Shown in pieces: positions 7,875 to 15,146 of a stretch of 16,187 nucleotides of DNA; within the stretch, counting starts at the first letter, position 1, and each line of letters starts with the position of its first letter. The notes under the pieces are model-generated. The model did not search any database. It was not told the DNA's origin and was given only the letters and a program-made list of their open reading frames with translations. Made by a program: the position numbers and the translations under genes. The stretch is from Limisphaerales bacterium (GTDB lineage: Bacteria > Verrucomicrobiota > Verrucomicrobiia > Limisphaerales > PALSA-1396): contig PLJQ01000518.1 of the NCBI GenBank assembly GCA_003140275.1, forward strand, positions 2,167-18,353, in the 5' to 3' direction.

Positions 7875-9692
7875 ATGAACACAAAAAACACCTGGATCAT
7901 GGTTGCGCTGGCGGCAGGGTTATTCGCCTTCATCTTTTTTTATGAACGGCACGCGTTTAAAAAGGAACACGCCGCGAACAAAGTTCTGCCTTACCTTAAC
8001 GTCGCTTCGATCACAAGCGTTCAAATCCGGCCCGCCGACCAGAAGGAGATCCGCGCCGACCGCACCAACAGTACCTGGCAATTGACCAAGCCGGTGGTTT
8101 ATCCCGCCCAAACCGGCAGCATCGAATACTTGCTGGAAGCGCTGGGAAAGCTTACCTACCAAGATCGCATTACGGCTCTGGAATTGAGGAACCGATCCAA
8201 GACCGACGCGGAATTTGGTTTTGACACAGCGCCGTTTTCACTCACGTTGCAACAAGGCGACACAAGCCGCCAATTATTGATTGGCGGGCGGACAGCCTTG
8301 CGCGACCAGGTTTTCTTGCGTGTGATCGGAGATGAGGCGATTTATCTGGTGGATGCGAATCTGCTCAAACTATTCCCGCGACAGGCGAATGACTGGCGCG
8401 ATACCACGTTCATCAGTCTCAAAGGGCTGATGTTCGATCGGCTGACGGTGACCAGCGGCATGCGCTTTTTTGAACTGCAACGCGACGCGGCCGACAAAGT
8501 GTGGCGCATGACCCAACCGATGAAAGCGCGCGCCGACAATCCGAAAATCGAAGACCTATTGCAAAAATTACAAAACCTGCACGCCGGCAAATTCGTAACG
8601 GACGATCCTAATGCCGATCTCGCCTCATTTGGTCTCCAACCGGTGGAACTTGAATTGGTCGTCGCCCAGGGAACAAACAATCTTCTGTCGCTGCAATTCG
8701 GCAAAAATCCCACCAACGATGCTTCTCAAATGTATGCCCGGCGGAGCGATCAGAAATCCGTTGTGCTCGTACCAAAAGATCCGCTCACTCCGTGGCGCGC
8801 GCTGTACGCGGATTTTCGCGACCGCTATCTGGTTACACTCCCGGCCGGCAGCGTCCGCAGCGTCGAGGCACGCGGCGATGCGGGGTTTACTGTGCAATGG
8901 CAAACCAACGACTCTTGGCAGGTGATTGCTCCGGAGAGTTTTCCAGCGGATGCCGGGCTGGTGCGCGAATTGATGGCTGGCCTCGCTGGATTGCAAATCG
9001 CCGAATTCACCAAAGATGTGGTAACCGAACTGGATTTTGCGAATTACGGCCTGGCTTCTCCGGCGCGACAATACATTTTGAAGACCGGCGACACCAACGG
9101 ACCGGCCACAACGACGAACGCCGTCATCGCACAATTGGATTTTGGCGCGGTCCGTGATAACAAAGTCTTCGTCCGCCGGGCTGATGAAAATTCGGTGTAT
9201 GCCGTCAAGGCCGCCGACTACCAGAGATTGCCCTCGGCCGGCTGGCAACTGCGCGACCGCCACATTTGGAATTTCACCACCAATGAAGTGAGCCGCGTCA
9301 CGATTCGCCAAAATGGGAAAACGCGTCAGGTGATTCGGGACGGTGCCAACCAGTGGTCTCTGGCACCCGGCTCGCAAGGAATCATCAACGATTTCGCCAT
9401 CGAGGAAACGATTTTTCGTCTGGGCGAATTGACATCGGCTTTCTGGGTGGATCGCGTGGATGAAAACCGTGGACGATACGGATTTTCAGTAAACTCCCTT
9501 CAAATCGCCATCGAAGTGAAAAAAGGCGACAAGCCGCAAACGTTGAGCTTGGAATTCGGTGGGGATGCGCCGTCGAAATTTCCTTATGCGGCGGTGACGT
9601 TGGACGGCCAGCGCTGGACTTTTGAGTTTCCGTGGTTGATTTATCAACAAATTTTACACTGTTTGACGATTCCCTCTGCCGCGACTCCCTGA
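7875..9692 (+). CDS. DUF4340-domain protein with four repeated modules
   Basis: 605-residue protein with an N-terminal membrane helix (about 6-23) and a long predicted periplasmic body. It belongs to the DUF4340 group commonly found beside GldG-like genes; no biochemical function is known to me. The body reads as four tandem modules of about 140 residues, each with a central tryptophan (W68, W210, W348, W494), then a helix with spaced leucines, an FGF/FGL/YGL-type turn before a beta stretch, and an LxFG-type or similar step followed by strands ending near VYLV. Modules 2-4 are opened by a second conserved tryptophan (W174, W307, W457). Beta-rich repeats like this suggest a scaffold or substrate-binding groove, which is inference. 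Six bases follow GldG and one base precedes the AsmA-like gene, so it is part of the same unit. Confidence 0.85.
   Translation: MNTKNTWIMVALAAGLFAFIFFYERHAFKKEHAANKVLPYLNVASITSVQIRPADQKEIRADRTNSTWQLTKPVVYPAQTGSIEYLLEALGKLTYQDRITALELRNRSKTDAEFGFDTAPFSLTLQQGDTSRQLLIGGRTALRDQVFLRVIGDEAIYLVDANLLKLFPRQANDWRDTTFISLKGLMFDRLTVTSGMRFFELQRDAADKVWRMTQPMKARADNPKIEDLLQKLQNLHAGKFVTDDPNADLASFGLQPVELELVVAQGTNNLLSLQFGKNPTNDASQMYARRSDQKSVVLVPKDPLTPWRALYADFRDRYLVTLPAGSVRSVEARGDAGFTVQWQTNDSWQVIAPESFPADAGLVRELMAGLAGLQIAEFTKDVVTELDFANYGLASPARQYILKTGDTNGPATTTNAVIAQLDFGAVRDNKVFVRRADENSVYAVKAADYQRLPSAGWQLRDRHIWNFTTNEVSRVTIRQNGKTRQVIRDGANQWSLAPGSQGIINDFAIEETIFRLGELTSAFWVDRVDENRGRYGFSVNSLQIAIEVKKGDKPQTLSLEFGGDAPSKFPYAAVTLDGQRWTFEFPWLIYQQILHCLTIPSAATP
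8001..9674 (+). repeat. Fourfold protein-level repeat in the DUF4340 protein
   Basis: Modules at about residues 43-172, 173-306, 307-456 and 457-600, aligned by the tryptophans W68/W210/W348/W494 (spacings 142, 138, 146) and the linker tryptophans W174/W307/W457. Identity between modules is low, so the duplication is old. Module 4 is the most divergent at its end. Confidence 0.55.
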
Positions 9693-9693
9693 T

Positions 9694-12600
9694 ATGGCAC
9701 CGCGAGTCCAGCGCCGTTTCTGGCGGATTGTTCGGAGATTGTTTCGCTGGTTTCGAATCTTCGTCCTGCTGCTTTTGCTCGGCGCGGTTACTGCGGGCAT
9801 CTATCTGAATCAGGTTGGCATTCCTGACTTCATCAAGCGACCGTTGCTGAAGGAGCTGCGTGCGCACGGAGTGGAACTTCAGTTCACCCGGCTGCGCCTG
9901 CGCTGGTATCGGGGCATTGTCGCCGAGCATGTCCATTTCGGACGCGCCGATCAACCGCTCGGCCCGCAACTCTCCATTGATGAAGTCGAAGTGCAGCTTA
10001 ATATGGCGGCGCTTAAAAAGCGCGCGCTACAGGTTGATGCGTTGATCCTGAATCAGGGCCGCCTGGTCTGGCCGTTGACGGAAACCAATCAGTCGTCGGG
10101 AAAAATGCTCATGGACAACATCCAGACCGAACTTCGGTTTCTTCCCAATGACCAATGGCAACTTGATGGATTTCAAGCCCACTTTGTCGGCGCCAAACTG
10201 CAGCTCGCCGGCACCCTCACCAACGCGTCGGCCATCCGCGACTGGACGTTCCTCCGCACCAGCCGGCCGGCCGACCCGAAGCTGACGCAAAACCGGCTGC
10301 GCCGGCTTTTAAGCACCCTCGAAGAAATCACTTATTCCTCGCCGCCGGAACTCCAGTTGACCGTACGCGGCGACGCGCGCGACATCGACAGTTTCAACGG
10401 CAGCCTGCTCTTGAAGGCGCCGGGCGCAGAAACTCCCTGGGGAAAATTCAGGAACGGTTCGTTCTCCGTGCAACTTCTTCCCCCATCCTTTGGCAATGAA
10501 CTGCACCAAGCCGACCTCAGCTTGCAGGCGGAGGACGCAGAAACCCGTTGGAGCACAAATAACAATTTGCAACTCGCCGTCCACCTCGTTTCCGCCAAAG
10601 ACAACACCAACCTCGTTCAAGCCAGCCTCAAATTGTCGGCAGGACAGGTTGAAACGGAATGGGGATCGGCCAACAATGCGCAATTCGCAGCGCGCTGGAC
10701 TCACTCCATCACCAATCCTATCCCTTCGTCCGGCCAGGGCGAGGTGCAGTTCGCCGGCGTTGAAACCCGCTGGGGCAAAACAAAAACAGCGCGGTTCATC
10801 GGTCGCCTGTCGCCGCCCGGCACCAACACGCCGTCGACTCCCGATGAGACTTGGGGCTGGTGGGCTGGTTTCGCGCCCTACGCGTTGGATTGGGAAGCCC
10901 AGATCAGCGATCTGCAATCACCCCAAGTGTCGGTGGAGGAAATCCTTTGTCAGGGGAATTGGCGCGGGCCGGAACTGGCCGTCACCAACCTGCACGCACA
11001 ACTCTACCAGGGCAAATTCGATGTCCGCGGCGGCCTGAACGTCGCCTCACGCGAATTGACAGCCAACGTCTCGTCCGATTTTGAGGCGAAGAAAATTGCT
11101 CAGCTCCTGACCGAGAAAGGTCAGAAGTGGCTCTCGCAATACTCCTGGGAATCACCCCCCCAAGTCAATGGGCAGGTGTTTCTCGTGTTGCCGTCATGGA
11201 CCAATCGTCAGCCCGATTGGCGCGCGGAAGTCCAGCCGACGCTGCGTTTGCAAGGCGAGTTCAAGGCCGGTCGCGGTGCCTTTCGCAATGTGCCCGTTAA
11301 TTCCGCTCATTCACATTTCACGTACTCCAACGAGGTCTGGAATCTGCCGGACCTGGTCGCCACGCGTCCGGAAGGAATACTCGAACTGGTCCACGTCGCC
11401 GACGACCACACCCATGATTACTATTTTCGCGTCCACAGCACTATTGATGCGAAAGCCTTGCGCCCATTGCTCGAAGAAAAGGAGCAACGCGGTTTCGATC
11501 AAATCGAATTCACCTCACCGCCGGTCGTTGACGGCGAAATCTGGGGCCGCTGGCGCGCGGTCGAAATGGTTGGATTCAAAGGGCGGGTCGCGTGCAGCAA
11601 TTTCACCTTCCGCGGCGAAACAGCCACGGCTTTTCAAAGCGCGCTGCAATTCACCAATAAGTTTTTGACCTTGACCAACGCGAGGGTTGAACGGGTTGGC
11701 GAATATCTCACCGCCGCCAGTGTGGGTATCGATTTCGAGGAAAGGAAAATTTTTCTGACCAATGGATTCAGCGTTATGGACCCGATGGTCGTCACCCGCG
11801 CCATCGGGCCAAAAACCGCGCACGCCGTCGAGCCCTACCGCTTTTTGAAGCCGCCAAGCGTGCGCGTCAACGGCGTCATTCCCGTTGACGACATCGAGAC
11901 GGTGGATTTGCATTTCGAGGTCGATGGCGGGCCGTTCCAATGGTGGAAATTCAACATGCCGCACATCAGGGGCAAAGTGGATTGGGTCGAACAGACGCTG
12001 ACATTGACCAACATGCAGGTGGCGTTCTACGGAGGCGGTGCCGTTGGCGGGGCAGACTTTGCATTCGAGCCGGGTCGGGGAACGGAATTCGGTTTCGATG
12101 TGACCATAACCAACGCCAGTCTCCAACTGCTCATGGCCGACCTCTCTCCGCGAACGAATCACCTTGAAGGCACCCTCAAAGGTCATTTGACGATCACGAA
12201 TGCAAATTCAGACGACTGGCAAAGCTGGCAGGGCAGCGGCAAGGTCGGATTGCGCGATGGACTCATCTGGGACATCCCGGTCTTTGGTATTTTCTCCTCT
12301 ATACTGAATCTGCTGTGGCCCGGCCTCGGAAACAGCCGCGCCAGCGATGGCCGCGCCACGTTCACCATCACCAACAGTGTGATCCGTTCGGAGGATTTGG
12401 AAATTCGCTCGACCGGTTTTCGGATGCAGTATCAGGGTGATGTTGATTTCAATGGGCGCGTGGATGCACGCATGGAAGCCGAACTGTTGCGTGACTTTCC
12501 GGGGTTTGGTCGCGTGATCAGCCTGGCGCTGTTGCCGCTGACCAAAATGTTCGAATTCAAAGTTACCGGCACGTTAAGCGACCCTAAAAGTGAACCGCTT

Positions 12601-12711
12601 TATTTGCCAAAATTCTTCCTGATGCCGTTGCACCCTTTTCAAACACTCAAGGAATTGTTGCCCGGCGAACCGGCCAAACCGCCCGCGCCGCCGCCGGAAA
12701 AGAATCCCTGA
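9694..12711 (+). CDS. AsmA-like large envelope protein
   Basis: 1005-residue protein. A basic N-terminus (RRFWRIVRRLFRWFR) leads into one membrane helix at about 21-38, and the rest is a long beta-rich periplasmic region, the layout of AsmA/TamB-type proteins that are thought to bridge the periplasm and guide lipids. Typical AsmA-like stretches are the opening LKELRAHGVELQFTRLRLRW and a C-terminal domain (about 720-965) containing SGKVGLRDGLIWDIPVFGIF and DARMEAELLRDFPGFGRVIS. The protein ends in a proline-rich tail (PAKPPAPPPEKNP). Residues 246-393 hold four exact 37-residue repeats, listed separately. It starts one base after the DUF4340 gene without a Shine-Dalgarno, so translation is probably coupled. 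The assignment to the AsmA-like superfamily is fair; the precise subfamily and cargo are unknown. Confidence 0.8.
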   Translation: MAPRVQRRFWRIVRRLFRWFRIFVLLLLLGAVTAGIYLNQVGIPDFIKRPLLKELRAHGVELQFTRLRLRWYRGIVAEHVHFGRADQPLGPQLSIDEVEVQLNMAALKKRALQVDALILNQGRLVWPLTETNQSSGKMLMDNIQTELRFLPNDQWQLDGFQAHFVGAKLQLAGTLTNASAIRDWTFLRTSRPADPKLTQNRLRRLLSTLEEITYSSPPELQLTVRGDARDIDSFNGSLLLKAPGAETPWGKFRNGSFSVQLLPPSFGNELHQADLSLQAEDAETRWSTNNNLQLAVHLVSAKDNTNLVQASLKLSAGQVETEWGSANNAQFAARWTHSITNPIPSSGQGEVQFAGVETRWGKTKTARFIGRLSPPGTNTPSTPDETWGWWAGFAPYALDWEAQISDLQSPQVSVEEILCQGNWRGPELAVTNLHAQLYQGKFDVRGGLNVASRELTANVSSDFEAKKIAQLLTEKGQKWLSQYSWESPPQVNGQVFLVLPSWTNRQPDWRAEVQPTLRLQGEFKAGRGAFRNVPVNSAHSHFTYSNEVWNLPDLVATRPEGILELVHVADDHTHDYYFRVHSTIDAKALRPLLEEKEQRGFDQIEFTSPPVVDGEIWGRWRAVEMVGFKGRVACSNFTFRGETATAFQSALQFTNKFLTLTNARVERVGEYLTAASVGIDFEERKIFLTNGFSVMDPMVVTRAIGPKTAHAVEPYRFLKPPSVRVNGVIPVDDIETVDLHFEVDGGPFQWWKFNMPHIRGKVDWVEQTLTLTNMQVAFYGGGAVGGADFAFEPGRGTEFGFDVTITNASLQLLMADLSPRTNHLEGTLKGHLTITNANSDDWQSWQGSGKVGLRDGLIWDIPVFGIFSSILNLLWPGLGNSRASDGRATFTITNSVIRSEDLEIRSTGFRMQYQGDVDFNGRVDARMEAELLRDFPGFGRVISLALLPLTKMFEFKVTGTLSDPKSEPLYLPKFFLMPLHPFQTLKELLPGEPAKPPAPPPEKNP
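10429..10872 (+). repeat. Four tandem 37-residue (111-bp) repeats in the AsmA-like protein
   Basis: Units begin at residues 246, 283, 320 and 357, each spaced exactly 37 residues. They open with ETPWGKFRNGSFSVQL, ETRWSTNNNLQLAVHL, ETEWGSANNAQFAARW and ETRWGKTKTARFIGRL. The consensus is ETxWGxxxNxxFxxxL, followed in the first three units by a second beta stretch of the type AxLxLxA; the end of the fourth unit is degenerate. The DNA copies differ a good deal, so the repeat is old and kept by selection at protein level. Confidence 0.8.
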
Positions 12712-12740
12712 GCAAAAGACGGTTTTGAAATTAATCCGCA

Positions 12741-12768
12741 TTGAGTTTATTTGGCCAATCGCTATTTT
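12741..12768 (+). promoter_or_regulatory. Candidate promoter of the small secreted protein
   Basis: TTGAGT (12741-12746), 16-base spacer, TATTTT (12763-12768). Six bases separate the -10 box from ATG 12775, so transcription would begin at or next to the start codon (leaderless). This mirrors the arrangement ahead of the gene at 15147. Confidence 0.35.
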
Positions 12769-12774
12769 TTCTTC

Positions 12775-13239
12775 ATGTGCCGATCATTAACATTACCGCT
12801 ATTGCTGCTCTTGTTCGTTTCGGGTTTCACCGCACAAGCAGTCGATGACCGCGTGGTCAAGGTGCTGCCGCATTTTCTCGACCGCAAGGGTCAGCACACT
12901 CTTTCTCCCAGTTTGTACGAGCGCGATGCTTACCAGGCGCAATTGCGTCAGCATCCTGCAGAGCGGTCGGCGATCCGGTTTGATGTCCAGTGGAAGCTCG
13001 TTAGCCCGGGAAGTGCGACGCACAAACTGCGCGTGGAAATCCGGGGCGTTGCCGAAGGCAATCTTCCGAAACAGAAGGTTTTGGAACAATCCGTGAAGGG
13101 GAGCAGTTGGTTTAGCCACTGGTCATCGCTTACCTTCAGCGGTGACGAATATAAACAATTTGGCGAAGTGACCGCGTGGCGCGTCACGTTGTGGGAGAGC
13201 GACCTGCTCCTGGCCGAACAGAAATCGTTTCTCTGGTGA
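12775..13239 (+). CDS. Small secreted protein of unknown function
   Basis: I do not recognise the family. The chosen ATG gives 154 residues starting with a clear signal peptide (MCRSLTLPLLLLLFVSGFTAQA, cleavage likely after residue 22), so the product is exported to the periplasm or beyond. A TTG at 12751 would add eight residues in front of the signal and is less likely. The mature part of about 130 residues is polar with alternating beta-like stretches (AIRFDVQWKLVSPGS, HKLRVEIRGVAEG, VTAWRVTLWESDLLLAEQKSFLW) and has no cysteine or lipobox. It follows the AsmA-like gene by 63 bases on the same strand and could be transcribed with it or from its own promoter. The beta-rich mature part is compatible with a small immunoglobulin-like or sandwich fold, but that is only an impression. 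Confidence 0.75.
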   Translation: MCRSLTLPLLLLLFVSGFTAQAVDDRVVKVLPHFLDRKGQHTLSPSLYERDAYQAQLRQHPAERSAIRFDVQWKLVSPGSATHKLRVEIRGVAEGNLPKQKVLEQSVKGSSWFSHWSSLTFSGDEYKQFGEVTAWRVTLWESDLLLAEQKSFLW

Positions 13240-13411
13240 GGCGGAAGAGGTTGATCCGCGCGCCGCGAATCTCTGACGGATCCTCGCAAGCCCCGAATCC
13301 GGTTTCATCCATTCCCTCGATTATTTTTTCCGTGCTTGTTTCGCGCGCGGATAGTTAATTACCGGCCTTGCTTGTAAAGCATGGACGGTAGGGTAGTACA
13401 CAGAAGTTTTT

Positions 13412-14422
13412 ATGGATCCTGAACAGCTGAACAAACTGCGCATTCAAACGGAAACGAAAGACCGGCCGAAAAGTTTTTTTTGGACGGTCCTGTTCATCGT
13501 CATTCTGGTCACCGGCGTTGCCGTTTACTATGCGTGGCCAAAAAAGGATGAAGGCCGGCGGATCATTGGCGGGACGACCAACAAGGCGGCCACCGCCTCT
13601 GCGTCAAAAAATGGAGAAACCAAAACGGCAGAACCTCGTCCCGCCGGCAAAGACGATTCCGTGCTGACGGTCAGCGGATACATCGTGAATCGCGAACGCA
13701 TTGAGCTGAGTCCGCGTTTCATGGGCGTTGTGAAATGGATTGGCGTGAAGAAAGGCGACGCCGTCACGAACGGCCAGGTGGTCGTGCTTTTGGATGATGC
13801 CGAACAAAAAGCCCGGATTCACGAAACGGAAGGAAAGTTGGTTAACGCCAAGGTGGCCATCAACAAAGCGGAACTGGATTATGCCCGCATCATTGAATTG
13901 ACCAAGACCCGGATCGAGACCAAAAAGGCCGAAGACGACGCGCGGTTGCAACTCGAATCCGCCCTCGCCGCGTTGAGGGAAATTGAAGGTTCGTACGAAC
14001 TGGCGAAGACTTATCTTGATTGGACCATCATTCGCGCGCCGATCGACGGCGTGGTGCTGGAGAAGCTGGTTAACCCGAATGAGCTGGTCGTGCCGCAAAG
14101 TTTCGGTGGCTTGCGCGGCCCCAGTACGGCGTTGATCGCGTTGGCCGACCCCAAAGATTTACAGGTGGAAATTGAATTGAACGAGGCGGACTTGTCCAAA
14201 GTTTTTCTGAATCAACCGTGCCGCGTCAGTCCCGAAGCCTATCCCGACAAAGTGTATGGCGGTCACGTGGCGGAAATGGCCCCGGAAGCCAACCGACAGA
14301 AAGGGACGTTGCAGGTAAAAGTCCAGATTCAGGATCCGGACCATTTCCTCACGCCGGAACTAAGCGCCAAGGTGGATTTCATCGGCGGCAAGACCAACGT
14401 CAGTGAAGCGCTGAGGAAGTGA
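13412..14422 (+). CDS. HlyD/MacA-type periplasmic adaptor (membrane-fusion) protein
   Basis: 336-residue adaptor that would link an inner-membrane transporter to the outer membrane. One membrane helix at about 21-42 follows a short cytoplasmic tail; a low-complexity linker (about 55-82) leads to a split lipoyl-like domain (about 85-130 and 203-228, with GVVKWIGVKKGDAVTNGQVV and the typical RAPIDGVV), separated by an alpha-helical hairpin (about 131-200, rich in A, K, E and L). A beta-barrel domain follows to about 325. The usual neighbouring MacB-type ATPase/permease gene is absent; the next co-directed gene is a LolC/E-type permease, beyond an opposing PA14 gene. The 172 bases before it hold no gene; a weak TTGTAA-N16-TAGTAC pair (13372-13399) is the only promoter-like signal, and no good Shine-Dalgarno is seen. 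Confidence 0.88.
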   Translation: MDPEQLNKLRIQTETKDRPKSFFWTVLFIVILVTGVAVYYAWPKKDEGRRIIGGTTNKAATASASKNGETKTAEPRPAGKDDSVLTVSGYIVNRERIELSPRFMGVVKWIGVKKGDAVTNGQVVVLLDDAEQKARIHETEGKLVNAKVAINKAELDYARIIELTKTRIETKKAEDDARLQLESALAALREIEGSYELAKTYLDWTIIRAPIDGVVLEKLVNPNELVVPQSFGGLRGPSTALIALADPKDLQVEIELNEADLSKVFLNQPCRVSPEAYPDKVYGGHVAEMAPEANRQKGTLQVKVQIQDPDHFLTPELSAKVDFIGGKTNVSEALRK

Positions 14423-14465
14423 TCGCAAACAATGGTCGGGTTGCCGAATTTGCCCGATTGGCGGT

Positions 14466-14993
14466 TTAGTGGTAAAAGGCTTTTGCGGGCACCACTTCCT
14501 TGACGATGCCTTCGGTTTTCCACGACAGAACGCAGCCGGCGCCGCCATCGTTTTCGTTTTCAAAATAATCGACCTTGAGGTCGTGATCGCCGGCTTTCAG
14601 TTCCACGCTGCCGGAACTTTCCTGCATATCATGCAAACCGCCATTGTCCAACACTTGCTTGCCGTCGATAAGCAACCGTGAGCCATCGTCGGATTCCAGA
14701 TAAAAAGTATATTTGCCGTCCTTGGGAATTTTGATCTTGCCCGTCCACCGAATGGCGAAATGGGATTGCAGCTTGGTGCCCGGAAACGTCATTTCCGTGC
14801 TCCGGAAGTTGAGGTTCTTATCCACCCGTTTAAGGGTCGGCTTTTTATCGGCGGCAATCGTCGGAAAATCCTGCACATCGCTGCCCAGGTCAAAATATTC
14901 ACCGGTCAATCCCGGTTCCGGCTCATCCGCAGCGAATGCTTTGGCGACGTTCAACAGACACAGCGCGAATAACAGTGTAAGGATTTTTTTCAT
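14466..14993 (-). CDS. Secreted PA14-domain protein
   Basis: 175-residue exported protein consisting of a signal peptide (MKKILTLLFALCLLNVAKAFA, about residues 1-21) and a single PA14 domain (about 28-173). The domain shows the family opening GLTGEYFD, the strand HFAIRWTGKIKIPKDGKYTF and the central loop SDDGSRLLIDGKQVLDNGG, then the strand pairs VELKAGDHDLKVDYFEN and CVLSWKT. PA14 domains usually bind carbohydrate or glycan-like ligands, so a role in polysaccharide binding is plausible but inferred. There is no attached enzyme domain, unusual because PA14 is normally fused to glycosidases or large surface proteins. It stands alone on the minus strand, convergent with the adaptor gene (43 bases) and divergent from the LolC/E gene, with its own strong-looking promoter. 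Start ATG 14993 is fixed by the signal peptide. Confidence 0.9.
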   Translation of the reverse strand: MKKILTLLFALCLLNVAKAFAADEPEPGLTGEYFDLGSDVQDFPTIAADKKPTLKRVDKNLNFRSTEMTFPGTKLQSHFAIRWTGKIKIPKDGKYTFYLESDDGSRLLIDGKQVLDNGGLHDMQESSGSVELKAGDHDLKVDYFENENDGGAGCVLSWKTEGIVKEVVPAKAFYH

Positions 14994-15038
14994 GGGTTCT
15001 TTGTTATGGTCAATGATTTATTCAAATTCTTCTTCGGC

Positions 15039-15066
15039 AGGATAGTTGTCAGCCGAGAGCTGTCAA
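15039..15066 (-). promoter_or_regulatory. Promoter of the PA14 gene
   Basis: On the minus strand: TTGACA (15066-15061), 16-base spacer, TATCCT (15044-15039). The -35 is a perfect consensus match and the -10 matches four of six. Predicted start near 15032, giving a leader of about 40 bases before ATG 14993. Confidence 0.6.
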
Positions 15067-15111
15067 CTTGTAAATGCGTTCGTTTCCAATCAGTCACCTC
15101 CCGCCCGCTCG

Positions 15112-15140
15112 TTGACACACCTTCGTTGCCCGACTAGCCT
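15112..15140 (+). promoter_or_regulatory. Candidate leaderless promoter of the LolC/E-type gene
   Basis: TTGACA (15112-15117), 17-base spacer, TAGCCT (15135-15140). The -35 is perfect; the -10 matches three of six. ATG 15147 follows six bases later, where transcription itself should begin, so the mRNA would lack a leader and Shine-Dalgarno; none is visible. It is divergent from the PA14 promoter, the two -35 boxes being about 45 bases apart. Confidence 0.5.
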
Positions 15141-15146
15141 CCGCGC

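Noticed and set aside
12751..12774. TTG start for the small secreted protein
   Set aside because: It would put eight residues, including FFF, before an already complete signal peptide.
13240..13411. Possible small gene or RNA in the gap before the adaptor gene
   Set aside because: Only a 13-codon frame without ribosome site and a weak GATCCG/CGGATC pairing with an 18-base loop are seen.
14436..14457. TCGGG/CCCGA hairpin between the convergent adaptor and PA14 genes as a terminator
   Set aside because: Five-base stem, 12-base loop and no T-tract; too weak.
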